NCBI GenBank assembly: GCA_003598065.1
Contig: QZKR01000144.1
Location: forward strand, 1 to 45,080
Direction: 5' to 3'
DNA: 45,080 nt
Source: Myxococcales bacterium
Lineage (GTDB): Bacteria; Myxococcota_A; SURF-8
The notes beneath the pieces are model-generated. The model searched no databases. It saw only the letters and a program-made list of their open reading frames with translations, and was not told where the DNA came from. The position numbers and the translations under genes were made by a program. The first letter of the stretch is position 1. Each line of letters starts with the position of its first letter. Of the stretch, positions 1-8,280 are shown in pieces.

Positions 1-125
1 CCGCCATGACTCTATCCTCCACTTAGTGTATTACATTTAGTATATCTATAAAAGCCAAAAAAATACAGCCCCAATCCGCAATATCTTGTGATGCACCCTA
101 AAAATTACGCGATGTTAACTTAGTC

Positions 126-154
126 TTGACAAGTGGAACCGTTGGTTGTTTACT
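126..154 (+). promoter_or_regulatory. Candidate sigma70-type promoter upstream of the vWA lipoprotein
   Basis: A perfect TTGACA hexamer at 126-131 is followed after 17 bases by TTTACT at 149-154 (4 of 6 matches to TATAAT). An alternative -10, TACTAT, lies at 151-156 with 19-base spacing. It sits in an AT-rich stretch (about 1-160) that contrasts with the GC-rich coding DNA and lies about 135 bases before the chosen start of the lipoprotein gene. I see no other gene in positions 1-288. Motif match only; no proof of use. Confidence 0.45.
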
Positions 155-288
155 ATCTAATCAGGGCGGAGCCGGGGATTGTGGTGTCGTTGGTTCCTCC
201 CCTGCCGAAGCCCCATGCCACGGGCAAATCTAAGCTCATTCGATCGATGGAAAACCGGTCGTCCAACCTAACCGGAGGAGCAGTATTC

Positions 289-3200
289 ATGAACCGCACG
301 TCTTTTTTTGCGATGATGGGGCTCTCGATTCTGGCGGCGTTCGTCCTTGTCGCTTGCGGCGCCAACCCGGCCGAAAGTACGGACGGCGACTCCAACGGTC
401 CCGGCACGGACTGTTCGACCAACGCGGATTGCGTTTCGCCGACGACGAACATGACCTGCAACGCGGCGGCGGCCAAATGCATCGACCAGGGGCTTTGCGA
501 GAACGATGAGCAGTGCGCCGCCTGGTACGGCGAGGGCGCGGCCTGCGCCGCCAGCGGCCTTTGCGGCGGCGGTTCGCCGGACGGCGATCGGGACGGCGAC
601 GGCGACGTCGTCGATGGCGACTCGGGCGACGGCGATACGCCCGTCGAAGGCTGCGAGGATTTCACGGGGCTTTACAGCGGCGATTTCTGCGGCGCGGCGG
701 AGGACGCCTACATCGTCATCGACTGGATTAATTGCACGATCCAGATCGTTCATGGCGACGAGCAGATGGCCGGCACGGTGCTGGGCGACGAAGTGACGAT
801 CGCCTCGCCGTCCGCCTGCGAGGGCGAGCGCGGCCAGGACCGCAAGGTGCGGCTCACCTGCGGCGATTGCCAGATCACGCTGACGCCCAAATCGCCGAAC
901 GCGGATCAGCTCGGCAAGATCCAGGTCCAGCCGGCGGAACTGCGGTTCGGCGCCGTCTACCCCGGCGAGCCGCGCCAGCAGGAAGTGGTCGTCTCCAACC
1001 TCGGCGAAGGCGACCTGACGATCACGAGCCTGTTCTTCACGTCGGAAACGCACGAATGGTTCCACTTCGCCAACCCGGCGGATTGGCAGCTTCCCAAGGT
1101 TCTCGCTTCCGGCGACGACGAGATGCTCGTCATCGAGTTCGACCCCGACGAGGAAATCGCCACGGAGGGCCTCGCCGTCATTCTCTCCGACGCGCAGAAC
1201 ACGCCGATCGTGCGCATCAAGATGTCCACGTCGCTCAAGGCCGTGCCGAGGATCGAGGTCGATCCCATCGCCGTCCCCTTCGGCTCCGCGCCCTTGGGAT
1301 TCGAGAACGAGAAGTTCTTCCTCGTCAAGAGCACGGGCGGCGCGACGGCCCAAGTGGTCAATATCGCCATGGAGGACGATCAGAACGGCGCGTTCATGCT
1401 GGAATCTTTCGATACGGTCAATTTCGAGGCGAAGCCGCCCTTCGATCTGGAATCCTCGTTCGCCAAGCCGGTGTATCTCAAGTTTGCGCCGAAGCAGGGC
1501 GTTCACGAGGAAGGCAAGACCTACACCGGCCGCGCCAAGGTCGTTTGGATCAACAAGGATTCGGCCGAAGAAACCATTTTCGTCGATCTCATCGGTAAGG
1601 TCGTGGCGCTCTCGCCGCCCTGCCTGGACGTGCAGCCCTTGGGCGGCTGGATCAATTTCGGCGGCATGGGCGAAGTGCCGGGGCCGGGCGTCAAATTCGG
1701 CTATTCGCAGATCGGCGTCCCCACCGAACGGGAAGTGACGATCCACAACTGCGGCGACCAGCCGCTGACGATCTCCAACCTGACCTGGCAGAATATCATC
1801 TTCGACAATCCGCCGTTTACGGCGCGGGCCTTCTTCGAGCGGCCGGGAGCGTTCCAGAACTACACGCTGCAGCGCGGCGAGACGATCTACATCACGATTT
1901 CCTTCCTGCCGCCGAACGAAGGGCTTCTCTACAGCTCCGGCTTCCTCTTCAACACCAACGCCACGCGCTTCGCCTGGCAGCCGCCCAATTCCCCGCCGCC
2001 CGATCCGACGATGCCGGTGACGGTGGGCGTTTCCGGCGTCGGCGCGCGGCGCGGCATCGAGGTCTTGCCGTCGAAGCTCGATTTCGGCGTGGTGACGATC
2101 GACTGCTGCTCGCGTCCGGAAGAACTGAACATCTACAACATCGGCGACCTGGAACTGGTCATCACCGAGGTGAAGATCGGCGCGGGTTCCGACGAGCGTT
2201 TCGAAGTGTTGGGTTTGCCGCCCCTGCCGATCAAACTAGGCGGCGAGGGCAATCCGCAGTCGTTCTCCTTCGAGGTGAAATTCTGCGCCGAAAAGGAAGG
2301 GCCGGCGGAAGGCCGCGTGGAGATCACGTCCAACGACGCCAACGGCCAGTTCATCGTTCCGCTCAAGGGCGGCGGGACGACGGTGACGCACCAGCGAGAC
2401 GAGTTCCGTCAGGCGACGCACCCGATGGTGGACATCCTGTGGGTGATCGACTGCTCGGGGTCGATGAGCGAAGAGCAGGAAAAGGTCGCGGACCAGACGA
2501 ACTATTTCGTCAACGAGGCGGTCACCTGGAACGCCGACATGCATCTGGCGCTCACCTCTTGCGACATCACGAGCGCCGCGGGCCACAAAGGCCTGATGCG
2601 CGGCAATCCGCCGGTCCTGGCCAACCGCGGAACGGGGTCGTTATCGACCAGCCAGATTATCAGCGAGTTCAACAGCAAGGTTTCCGGTCTGGGGAACGGC
2701 TGCGACGGCGGCGCGCAGGAAGCGGGCCTGGAGGCGGGGCATCTGGCGCTCTCGGAGCCGCTTGCCAGCAACGAGAACAAAGGCTTCATGCGCGACGACG
2801 CCAAGCTGGCGATCATCATGGTTTCCGACGAGGAGGACCAGTCGGTGGCCGACGTGCCGTTCTTCATCGACTTCTTCCGCTCGCTCAAAGGCATGCGGAA
2901 CGTCAACATGCTGGAGATTTACGCCATCGTCGGCGACGCGCCGAGCGGGTGCAGCGTGGGGTCCGGCGACCAGGGGTCGTCGGCGGCGGCGGGGAAACGG
3001 TACATCTCCGTGGCCGACGCCTGCAACCCGCACGACGACAAGCATTTCTACTCGATCTGCTCGGAAGACTACCATCCGGTGTTCGAGAGCCTTTCGGAAA
3101 ACCTCTTCGCGCTGCGCAACCAGTTCTTCCTGTCGCGGCTGGCCGATCCGGAGACGATCGTCGTGACGGTGGACGGGCGGACGGTGGATAACTGGGAGTA

Positions 3201-3297
3201 CGACGAGGAGACCAACAGCATCGTCTTCCCGGAAGACGAACCGCCCGACCCGGGCGCGACGGTGGTGGTGGAGTACGACACGCTCTGCCTGCAGTAA
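289..3297 (+). CDS. Large lipoprotein with ASH-like repeats and a von Willebrand factor A domain
   Basis: The 1002-residue product starts with a lipoprotein signal peptide: MNRTS, a hydrophobic core, then lipobox LVAC with Cys23 as lipidation site. A cysteine-rich stretch follows and then an Asp-Gly low-complexity linker (about residues 95-120). At least four Ig-like choice-of-anchor/ASH repeats can be seen, each with an F-G-x-V type strand followed by an N-x-G-x-x-x-L-x-I strand. The C-terminal third is a vWA domain with a MIDAS motif DCSGS (Asp721, Ser723, Ser725), which predicts divalent metal-dependent adhesion. ATG at 289 is preferred over an upstream in-frame ATG because GGAGGAG lies at 274-280 and the signal peptide begins there. 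A surface or periplasmic binding role is inference; the ligand is unknown. A strong terminator follows. Confidence 0.85.
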   Translation: MNRTSFFAMMGLSILAAFVLVACGANPAESTDGDSNGPGTDCSTNADCVSPTTNMTCNAAAAKCIDQGLCENDEQCAAWYGEGAACAASGLCGGGSPDGDRDGDGDVVDGDSGDGDTPVEGCEDFTGLYSGDFCGAAEDAYIVIDWINCTIQIVHGDEQMAGTVLGDEVTIASPSACEGERGQDRKVRLTCGDCQITLTPKSPNADQLGKIQVQPAELRFGAVYPGEPRQQEVVVSNLGEGDLTITSLFFTSETHEWFHFANPADWQLPKVLASGDDEMLVIEFDPDEEIATEGLAVILSDAQNTPIVRIKMSTSLKAVPRIEVDPIAVPFGSAPLGFENEKFFLVKSTGGATAQVVNIAMEDDQNGAFMLESFDTVNFEAKPPFDLESSFAKPVYLKFAPKQGVHEEGKTYTGRAKVVWINKDSAEETIFVDLIGKVVALSPPCLDVQPLGGWINFGGMGEVPGPGVKFGYSQIGVPTEREVTIHNCGDQPLTISNLTWQNIIFDNPPFTARAFFERPGAFQNYTLQRGETIYITISFLPPNEGLLYSSGFLFNTNATRFAWQPPNSPPPDPTMPVTVGVSGVGARRGIEVLPSKLDFGVVTIDCCSRPEELNIYNIGDLELVITEVKIGAGSDERFEVLGLPPLPIKLGGEGNPQSFSFEVKFCAEKEGPAEGRVEITSNDANGQFIVPLKGGGTTVTHQRDEFRQATHPMVDILWVIDCSGSMSEEQEKVADQTNYFVNEAVTWNADMHLALTSCDITSAAGHKGLMRGNPPVLANRGTGSLSTSQIISEFNSKVSGLGNGCDGGAQEAGLEAGHLALSEPLASNENKGFMRDDAKLAIIMVSDEEDQSVADVPFFIDFFRSLKGMRNVNMLEIYAIVGDAPSGCSVGSGDQGSSAAAGKRYISVADACNPHDDKHFYSICSEDYHPVFESLSENLFALRNQFFLSRLADPETIVVTVDGRTVDNWEYDEETNSIVFPEDEPPDPGATVVVEYDTLCLQ

Positions 3298-3335
3298 GCG
3301 ACAGCCGGGCATTCCCGGCCGCCCGAAAAGCCGAC

Positions 3336-3367
3336 AAGCCCCCGTCCGCAAGGACGGGGGCTTTTTT
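3336..3367 (+). terminator. Rho-independent terminator after the vWA lipoprotein
   Basis: A perfect 12-bp stem (3336-3347 with 3352-3363) closes a GCAA tetraloop and runs into six T residues at 3362-3367. It lies 38 bases after the lipoprotein stop codon and before hutH, so it separates the two transcription units. Confidence 0.9.
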
Positions 3368-3447
3368 CATGGCTTGATTTCCCGGCGCGAATATTCTAGT
3401 AATCGGTCGGCAAGACGTTGCTGGCCGGGCCGGCAAAGGAGGAGCGT

Positions 3448-4980
3448 GTGGAACGCGTGCGGATCGACGGCGAATCGTTGACGTTGGAGCAGGTCGAGGC
3501 CGTGGCGCGGCGCGGGGCGAAGGTGGAACTCGCGCCCGACGCCGTTCGGCGCATGGAGCGCTCGCGCGCCTTCGTCGATGAAATCCTGCGCGAAGGCCGC
3601 GTCGTCTACGGCGTCAACACCGGCTTCGGCGTCCTCTCCGACGTGCGCATCGACGCCGCGGAAATCGAGCAGCTTCAGGTCAACCTGATCCGCAGCCATT
3701 CGATCGGCGTGGGCGAGCCGCTGCCCGCCGAAGGGGTGCGCGCGATGATGCTGCTGCGCGCCAACGTCGTCGCCAAGGGCTATTCCGGCGTGCGCGTCCT
3801 GGTTGTCCAACGTCTGCTTGATCTGCTCAACGCCGGCGTGCATCCGATCATTCCGGAAAAGGGCTCCGTGGGCGCTTCGGGCGATCTGGCGCCCCTGGCG
3901 CATCTTACGCTGGCGATGCTCGGCGAGGGCGAAGCCGAGTACAAGGGCAAACGGATGCCCGCCAAGGCGGCGCTGAAGAAAGCCGGGCTCGTCCCGATCG
4001 CGCTCGCGGCGAAGGAAGGTCTGGCGCTCATCAACGGCACGCAGGCGATGACGGGCATCGGCGCGCTGGCGCAGCTCGACGCCGAACGGCTGGCGACGCT
4101 GGCGGACGTCGTCGGCGCGATGGACGTGGAGGCGCTCTTGGCCTCGGCGAAGCCCTTCGATGCGCGCGTTCAGAAGCTGCGCGCCCATCCCGGCCAGGCC
4201 GCCTCGGCGGCCAACCTCCGCAAGCTGCTGCGCGGCAGCGCCATCGTCAAGTCGCACAAGAACTGCGGCAAGGTGCAGGACGCCTACTCCCTGCGCTGCA
4301 TGCCCCAGGTGCACGGCGCGACGCGCGACGCGCTCGCCTATTCGCGCCGCGTGCTGACGATCGAAGCCAACGCGGCCACCGACAATCCGCTGCTCTTCCC
4401 CGAGGATGGCGACGTGATTTCGGGCGGCAACTTCCACGGGCAGCCGGTGGCGCTGGCGCTCGATTTCGCCGCCATCGCCGTGGCCGAGATCGCCGACATC
4501 TCCGAGCGGCGCGTCGAGCAGCTCGTCAACCCGGCCTTGTCCAGCAACCTGCCGGCGTTTCTCATCGAGCACAAGGGGCTCAACTCCGGCTTCATGATCG
4601 CCCAGGTGGCGGCGGCGTCGCTCGTCTCCGAGAACAAAATCCTCGCCCATCCGGCGAGCGTCGATTCGATTCCCTCCTCGGCCGGCCGCGAGGACCACGT
4701 CAGCATGGGCACGATCGCGGCGCGCAAATTCCGGGAAATCGTGCGCAACGTCCAGGCCGCGCTGGCGATCGAGTTTCTCTGCGCCGCTCAGGGGCTCGAT
4801 TTCCGCAAGCCGCTGGTGCCTTCGAAGGGGCCGGGCGCGGCGCTCAAGCTGATCCGCAAGCGCGTGCCTTTCCTGCACGACGACCGCGTCCTATATCAGG
4901 ACCATCGACGCATCCTGGGCCTGATTCAGTCGGGCGAACTTTTGGCCGCCGTCGAGGCGGCGGTCGGGTCGCTCGCCTGA
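3448..4980 (+). CDS. hutH: Histidine ammonia-lyase (MIO aromatic amino acid lyase)
   Basis: This enzyme deaminates L-histidine to trans-urocanate. The 510-residue length matches the family. The MIO-forming triad Ala143-Ser144-Gly145 lies in GSVGASGDLAPL; YGVNTGFG (catalytic Tyr), NGTQAM, QDAYSLR and the C-terminal REDHVSMG motif are all present. The selectivity position reads Ser83-His84 (LIRSHSIGVG), as in histidine lyases, rather than the His-Leu of tyrosine or Phe-Leu of phenylalanine lyases. GTG at 3448 is chosen because AAAGGAGG ends 5 bases upstream; a TTG 30 bases earlier has no ribosome site. No hutU, hutI or hutG is nearby, so the rest of histidine catabolism would have to be encoded elsewhere. 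Confidence 0.9.
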   Translation: MERVRIDGESLTLEQVEAVARRGAKVELAPDAVRRMERSRAFVDEILREGRVVYGVNTGFGVLSDVRIDAAEIEQLQVNLIRSHSIGVGEPLPAEGVRAMMLLRANVVAKGYSGVRVLVVQRLLDLLNAGVHPIIPEKGSVGASGDLAPLAHLTLAMLGEGEAEYKGKRMPAKAALKKAGLVPIALAAKEGLALINGTQAMTGIGALAQLDAERLATLADVVGAMDVEALLASAKPFDARVQKLRAHPGQAASAANLRKLLRGSAIVKSHKNCGKVQDAYSLRCMPQVHGATRDALAYSRRVLTIEANAATDNPLLFPEDGDVISGGNFHGQPVALALDFAAIAVAEIADISERRVEQLVNPALSSNLPAFLIEHKGLNSGFMIAQVAAASLVSENKILAHPASVDSIPSSAGREDHVSMGTIAARKFREIVRNVQAALAIEFLCAAQGLDFRKPLVPSKGPGAALKLIRKRVPFLHDDRVLYQDHRRILGLIQSGELLAAVEAAVGSLA

Positions 4981-5017
4981 TGGGCGCGAAATCGCCGCTG
5001 CCGTCCGCCCCTAACTG

Positions 5018-5265
5018 GGATGGAGCACAGTCGTACTGTGATGCTCCACACGTTTGTGAGGGTGTGCCATGCTTGGAGTCCTCGACAAGCATGTCTGCGG
5101 AATCTCGCGGCGACGGGCGCATGCTTGTCGCAAGCTCCAAGCATGGCACACCGCTTGGCATCGCCGCTGCGCCCTTTAAATTTGAGGAGCACGGCATCGC
5201 TACGACCCTTAAATGTGCGGAGCACGGTGCAACCGTGCTCCATCCAGGTTGGAAAACCTGCTCCA
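5018..5265. repeat. Palindromic repeat cluster 1 (A, B, A-reverse, half C modules)
   Basis: The space between hutH and the S58 hydrolase is filled with hairpin modules. Module A at 5019-5060 has arms like GGAGCACAG and CTGTGCTCC. Module B at 5062-5152 is a long imperfect inverted repeat opening GTGTGCCATGCTTGGAG and closing with its complement. A reverse-oriented A (arms GGAGCACGGT/ACCGTGCTCC) sits at 5208-5243, followed by half of module C (AACCTGCTCC). The same modules recur in seven other clusters in the window. I see no gene in this stretch. Confidence 0.85.
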
Positions 5266-5301
5266 CCCCAGGGTCTCGAAGGGCAAACAAAGTTGGGTGA
5301 A

Positions 5302-6297
5302 ATGACCGCCGAATTTCCGATCCGCATTCCGGGCCTGGCCATAGGGCATGCCCGGGACGTGGACGCCAAAACCGGCGTCAGCGTTTTTCTGTTCGATCCG
5401 CCGGCGGTCGCGGCGGGCTGGCTCGGCGGCGTGGCCACCAGCACGCGCCAGGCCGACGCCTTGCGGCCGGAGCACGTCGTGCCGGCGGTCGATGCCTTTC
5501 TCTTCGTCGGCGGCAGCGCCTACGGCCTCGATGCGACGGGCGGCGCGCTCTCGTGGCTGGAGGCGCATGGACGCGGCTTGACCACGCGCCACGGCCTCGT
5601 GCCCGTCTGCCCCACGGCGGCGATTTACGACCTCGGCTTCGGACGCGGCGACCTGCGCCCCGCCGCCGCCATGGCCGCCGCCGCCTGCGAGGCGGCGCGA
5701 AGCGACGCCGTGGCGCAGGGCTCGGTCGGCGCGGGAACCGGCGCGACGGTGGGCAAGCTCTACGGCGTCGCCCAGGCGATGAAGGGCGGCTTCGGAGCGG
5801 CGACGGCGGAGGAAGACGAGCTTGTCGTGCAGGCCTTCGTCGCCTGCAACGCCTTCGGCGACGTCGTCGATCCCGAGACCGGCCGGATTATCGCCGGGGC
5901 GCGCGGGCATCCGACGAGCTTCGATTTCATCGACACCGCCCGCCGTCTGGCCGAGGGCGAGCGGCCCTCGCCGTTCATCAAGCCGCGCCCCGAAAACACG
6001 GTCCTCACGGCGGTCGTCGCGAATGCGCGTTTGGACAAGGCCCAGTGCCAGCTGGCCGCGAAGCGGGCGGAAGACGGCATTCGGGCCGCCGTGCGGCCCG
6101 CCTTGTCGCCCGTCGATGGCGACGTCGTTTTTCTGGCCGCGACCGGCGCGGTTCAAGCCGATCCGGAGGCGGTCGGACGGCTGGCGGCCTGCGCCGTCGC
6201 GCAAGCCATCATCGCCGCCGTGCGCCATGCCGACGGCTTCGGCCTCGTTCCGGCGTGGCGCGATCGCGAAGCGGCCAAGGCACGAGATGGAGCATAG
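5302..6297 (+). CDS. Peptidase family S58 (DmpA/NylC-type) N-terminal nucleophile hydrolase
   Basis: The 331-residue product has the P1/S58 fold signature: an N-terminal region with GLAIGHARD, GGSAYGLDA and the glycine-rich GSVGAGTGATVGK. The Asn232-Thr233 pair in RPENTVLT aligns with the autocleavage point known for NylC (Asn-Thr) and DmpA (Asn-Ser); Thr233 would become the catalytic N-terminal nucleophile. Family members cleave N-terminal amides, beta-aminopeptides or nylon oligomers; the substrate here is not predictable. ATG 5302 is chosen because the region upstream is repeat DNA; the ribosome site is weak. The last codons and the TAG stop lie inside repeat cluster 2, so the C-terminus may have been altered by the repeat. 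Confidence 0.82.
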   Translation: MTAEFPIRIPGLAIGHARDVDAKTGVSVFLFDPPAVAAGWLGGVATSTRQADALRPEHVVPAVDAFLFVGGSAYGLDATGGALSWLEAHGRGLTTRHGLVPVCPTAAIYDLGFGRGDLRPAAAMAAAACEAARSDAVAQGSVGAGTGATVGKLYGVAQAMKGGFGAATAEEDELVVQAFVACNAFGDVVDPETGRIIAGARGHPTSFDFIDTARRLAEGERPSPFIKPRPENTVLTAVVANARLDKAQCQLAAKRAEDGIRAAVRPALSPVDGDVVFLAATGAVQADPEAVGRLAACAVAQAIIAAVRHADGFGLVPAWRDREAAKARDGA

Positions 6298-6480
6298 TTG
6301 CACGATGCTCCTAACGTTTCGGAACAGGTCTGGAGACCTGAACGCTCCATCCATGGACGTAAAGGCGGACGGGCGGGTTCCGAGGCAAAACCTCTCCACC
6401 CGCCCCTACGGTCGATCCGCGAAGATCATTCGATGCTCGTAGGGGCGGATGCAGCGCCAGCGAAATCCGCCCGCACATTC
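6286..6480. repeat. Palindromic repeat cluster 2, overlapping the end of the S58 gene
   Basis: A degenerate module A begins GATGGAGCATAG at 6286; this sequence encodes the last residues and the TAG stop of the upstream hydrolase. A module C follows in reverse (CGGAACAGGTCTGGAGACCT). Two GC-rich hairpins come next, about 6367-6412 (GGCGGGT with ACCCGCC arms) and 6438-6476 (GGGGCGGAT with ATCCGCCC arms). The last may help terminate transcription of the convergent neighbours. Confidence 0.75.
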
Positions 6481-6498
6481 TTAGCGGAAGCGGCTGCG

Positions 6499-6825
6499 TT
6501 ACGCCGAGAGGGATGGATTGTATTTGTAATGGAATTCAGTGTCGCTCATGACCATCAGCATGATGGATTCGATGATACCGATCAATACAGGAACAAAGGT
6601 CCAGCAAAAAAGTAAGTAAACAACACCCCAAACGACCTGGCCCAGATAAAATTTGTGAACCCCTAAACCGCCCAGAAAAAGCGCTAGCAGGACGGCCGCA
6701 AAGTGATTTTTACCGCCCATGGGCATTATAGCTGTAATGGGTTGACGCACGCCGCACTTCGGGCAGATTTCCGCGCGTTCGTCGATCTGGGCGCCACACG
6801 CGTGACAAAACTTCGTGTCGGCCAT
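6499..6825 (-). CDS. Zinc-ribbon plus TM2-domain membrane protein
   Basis: The 108-residue product begins with a double-CxxC zinc ribbon (FCHACG and ICPKCG, about residues 7-26). A TM2 domain follows: a first membrane helix (FAAVLLALFLGGLGVHKFYLG, residues about 42-62), the characteristic G-x-H-x-F-Y-L-G turn, then a second helix. TM2 proteins of this size are common in bacteria and their role is unknown. GGAAAGAGG at 6831-6840 (read on the minus strand) supports the ATG at 6825. It stands alone between two repeat clusters. Confidence 0.85.
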   Translation of the reverse strand: MADTKFCHACGAQIDERAEICPKCGVRQPITAIMPMGGKNHFAAVLLALFLGGLGVHKFYLGQVVWGVVYLLFCWTFVPVLIGIIESIMLMVMSDTEFHYKYNPSLSA

Positions 6826-6911
6826 CGCATGCCTCTTTCCGATCGTTTGCTGAAAGTTAAATACGCGATTTGGAATTTGATGTCAACCTTCCGAAGGTGA
6901 ATGACCTATCT

Positions 6912-7058
6912 GAGGTGTGCCATGCCTGGAGTCCGCGACAGGCATGCGCTGTTATGCATGCTTGTCGCAAGCTCCAAGCATGCCACACTCCGTAAAACGC
7001 GTGGAGCAGTACGACTGTACTCCATCCCGACCAACCTCGCTTGGCGTCGCCGCTACGA
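6912..7058. repeat. Palindromic repeat cluster 3 (modules B and A)
   Basis: Module B opens AGGTGTGCCATGCCTGGAG and closes with CTCCAAGCATGCCACACT; module A follows at about 7001-7025 (GTGGAGCAGTACGACTGTAC). A fragment like module E (TTGGCGTCGCCGCTACG) ends the cluster near 7058. Positions 7059-7295 hold no gene I can support; a short hairpin CCCCG-TTTA-CGGGG lies near 7125-7140. Confidence 0.8.
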
Positions 7059-7295
7059 TTCCTTGGATATAAAAAAAACCGTGCTTCGTGCGCTTGCCAC
7101 GGCGTGGCTTTGGGTCTATACTCGCCCCCGTTTACGGGGAGAATAGGAACCTGTACTGGAACGTGTTGATCTTCGGGTGCGCGACGACGGATGCACGCCG
7201 CAAGCCCCGTGCGGATAATCTCCTTCCGATTTAAGCATCCCCTGTTCCCCAATCGCCTTAGCTCAAGCAACCGGGCAGCGGCAACCAGGTATTTT

Positions 7296-8237
7296 ATGCG
7301 CGACGCCGACAAACGACAGCCGGTCCGCCATTCTCAGTCCGCCTGCGACAACGAGAGTGGGGTGAAGACCTGTTCGCTTTGGCGCTTCAGGATCGCCGAC
7401 GTCGAACGCGAGACGGACGCGCTCGCCGTCGAGGAGCCGCTGCAGATTTTCGTGCAGGGGAAGCCTTTCACCATCACGCTTCGCTCGCCGGGCCAGGACG
7501 TGGCCCTGGCGGCGGGGCTGCTGTTTACAGAAGGGATCGTCGATCGCCGGGAAGACCTGGCGGGCATCCGGCAATGCCGGGAGATCGACGGCAACGAAGT
7601 TTTCGCCGAGTTGAGCGAACGGCGCTTGGAAGCGGTCGAGCCGCGCCTCCGGCAAGGCCTGCGCGTGTCGCGGACAAGCTGCGGCCTCTGCGGCAGGGAA
7701 CTTGTGGAAAGCGCTTTCGTGCAGACGCCGCCTATCGACAAGCCGGGCCGCGTTTCCGGCGAGTTACTTCAACGATGCCGCGAGCAAATGGAACAGGCCC
7801 AGACGCTCTTTTCGCAAACGGGCAACACCCACGCGGCGGCCTTGTTCGCAAGCGACGGCGAACTCATTGCGATCGGCGAGGACGTCGGCCGCCACAACGC
7901 CATGGACAAGGCGATCGGCGCGGCGTTTCTGGCCGGCTCGCTCTCGCGCGTCTTCCTGGGCTTCGCCAGCAGCCGGGCGAGCTTCGAGATGGTGCAGAAG
8001 GCGGCCCGCGCCCGGGTGGCCGTGATGGGGTTCACCTCCGGGGCGACCTCGCTCGCCGTGGACCTGGCCGCGCGGACGGGGATGACGCTGGCCGCCTTTG
8101 TCCGGCCGACGCGCTTCGCCGTTTACAGTTGTCCGGAACGGTTCGCCGGCGAACCGCTCCCTGCGGATGCGACGCCGGAGAGCGAAGAGGACCGGCGGTC
8201 GTGCGAGATGACGACGCGAAACCCGAAAGAAGGATGA
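7296..8237 (+). CDS. fdhD: Formate dehydrogenase maturation sulfurtransferase FdhD
   Basis: FdhD passes sulfur from a cysteine desulfurase to the bis-MGD molybdenum/tungsten cofactor of formate dehydrogenase, which is essential for activity. The product has the EEPLQIFVQGKPF core, the CGLCG motif (Cys129 and Cys132, the pair that carries persulfide in E. coli FdhD) and the downstream GNTHAAAL and EDVGRHNAMDK motifs. From ATG 7296 it is 313 residues, somewhat longer than the usual 260-280. A GTG at 7362 would give 291 and is a real alternative, since neither start has a strong ribosome site. It lies 43 bases before fdhA and is probably cotranscribed with its client. Confidence 0.92.
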   Translation: MRDADKRQPVRHSQSACDNESGVKTCSLWRFRIADVERETDALAVEEPLQIFVQGKPFTITLRSPGQDVALAAGLLFTEGIVDRREDLAGIRQCREIDGNEVFAELSERRLEAVEPRLRQGLRVSRTSCGLCGRELVESAFVQTPPIDKPGRVSGELLQRCREQMEQAQTLFSQTGNTHAAALFASDGELIAIGEDVGRHNAMDKAIGAAFLAGSLSRVFLGFASSRASFEMVQKAARARVAVMGFTSGATSLAVDLAARTGMTLAAFVRPTRFAVYSCPERFAGEPLPADATPESEEDRRSCEMTTRNPKEG

Positions 8238-8280
8238 TCGATAATCGAATGACGCCCAATCCACAACTGAAGGAGGCGGA

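Noticed and set aside
5020..5301. N-terminal extension of the S58 hydrolase into the repeat cluster
   Set aside because: The added 94 codons are translated repeat DNA; family members begin near MTAEFPIRIPGLAIGHARD.
7059..7295. Possible tRNA-Sec or molybdenum-cofactor riboswitch upstream of fdhD
   Set aside because: I looked for a long-arm tRNA with TTC-loop and CCA end and for the conserved Moco motif; neither is recognisable. Only a 5-bp hairpin without a T-tract is present.
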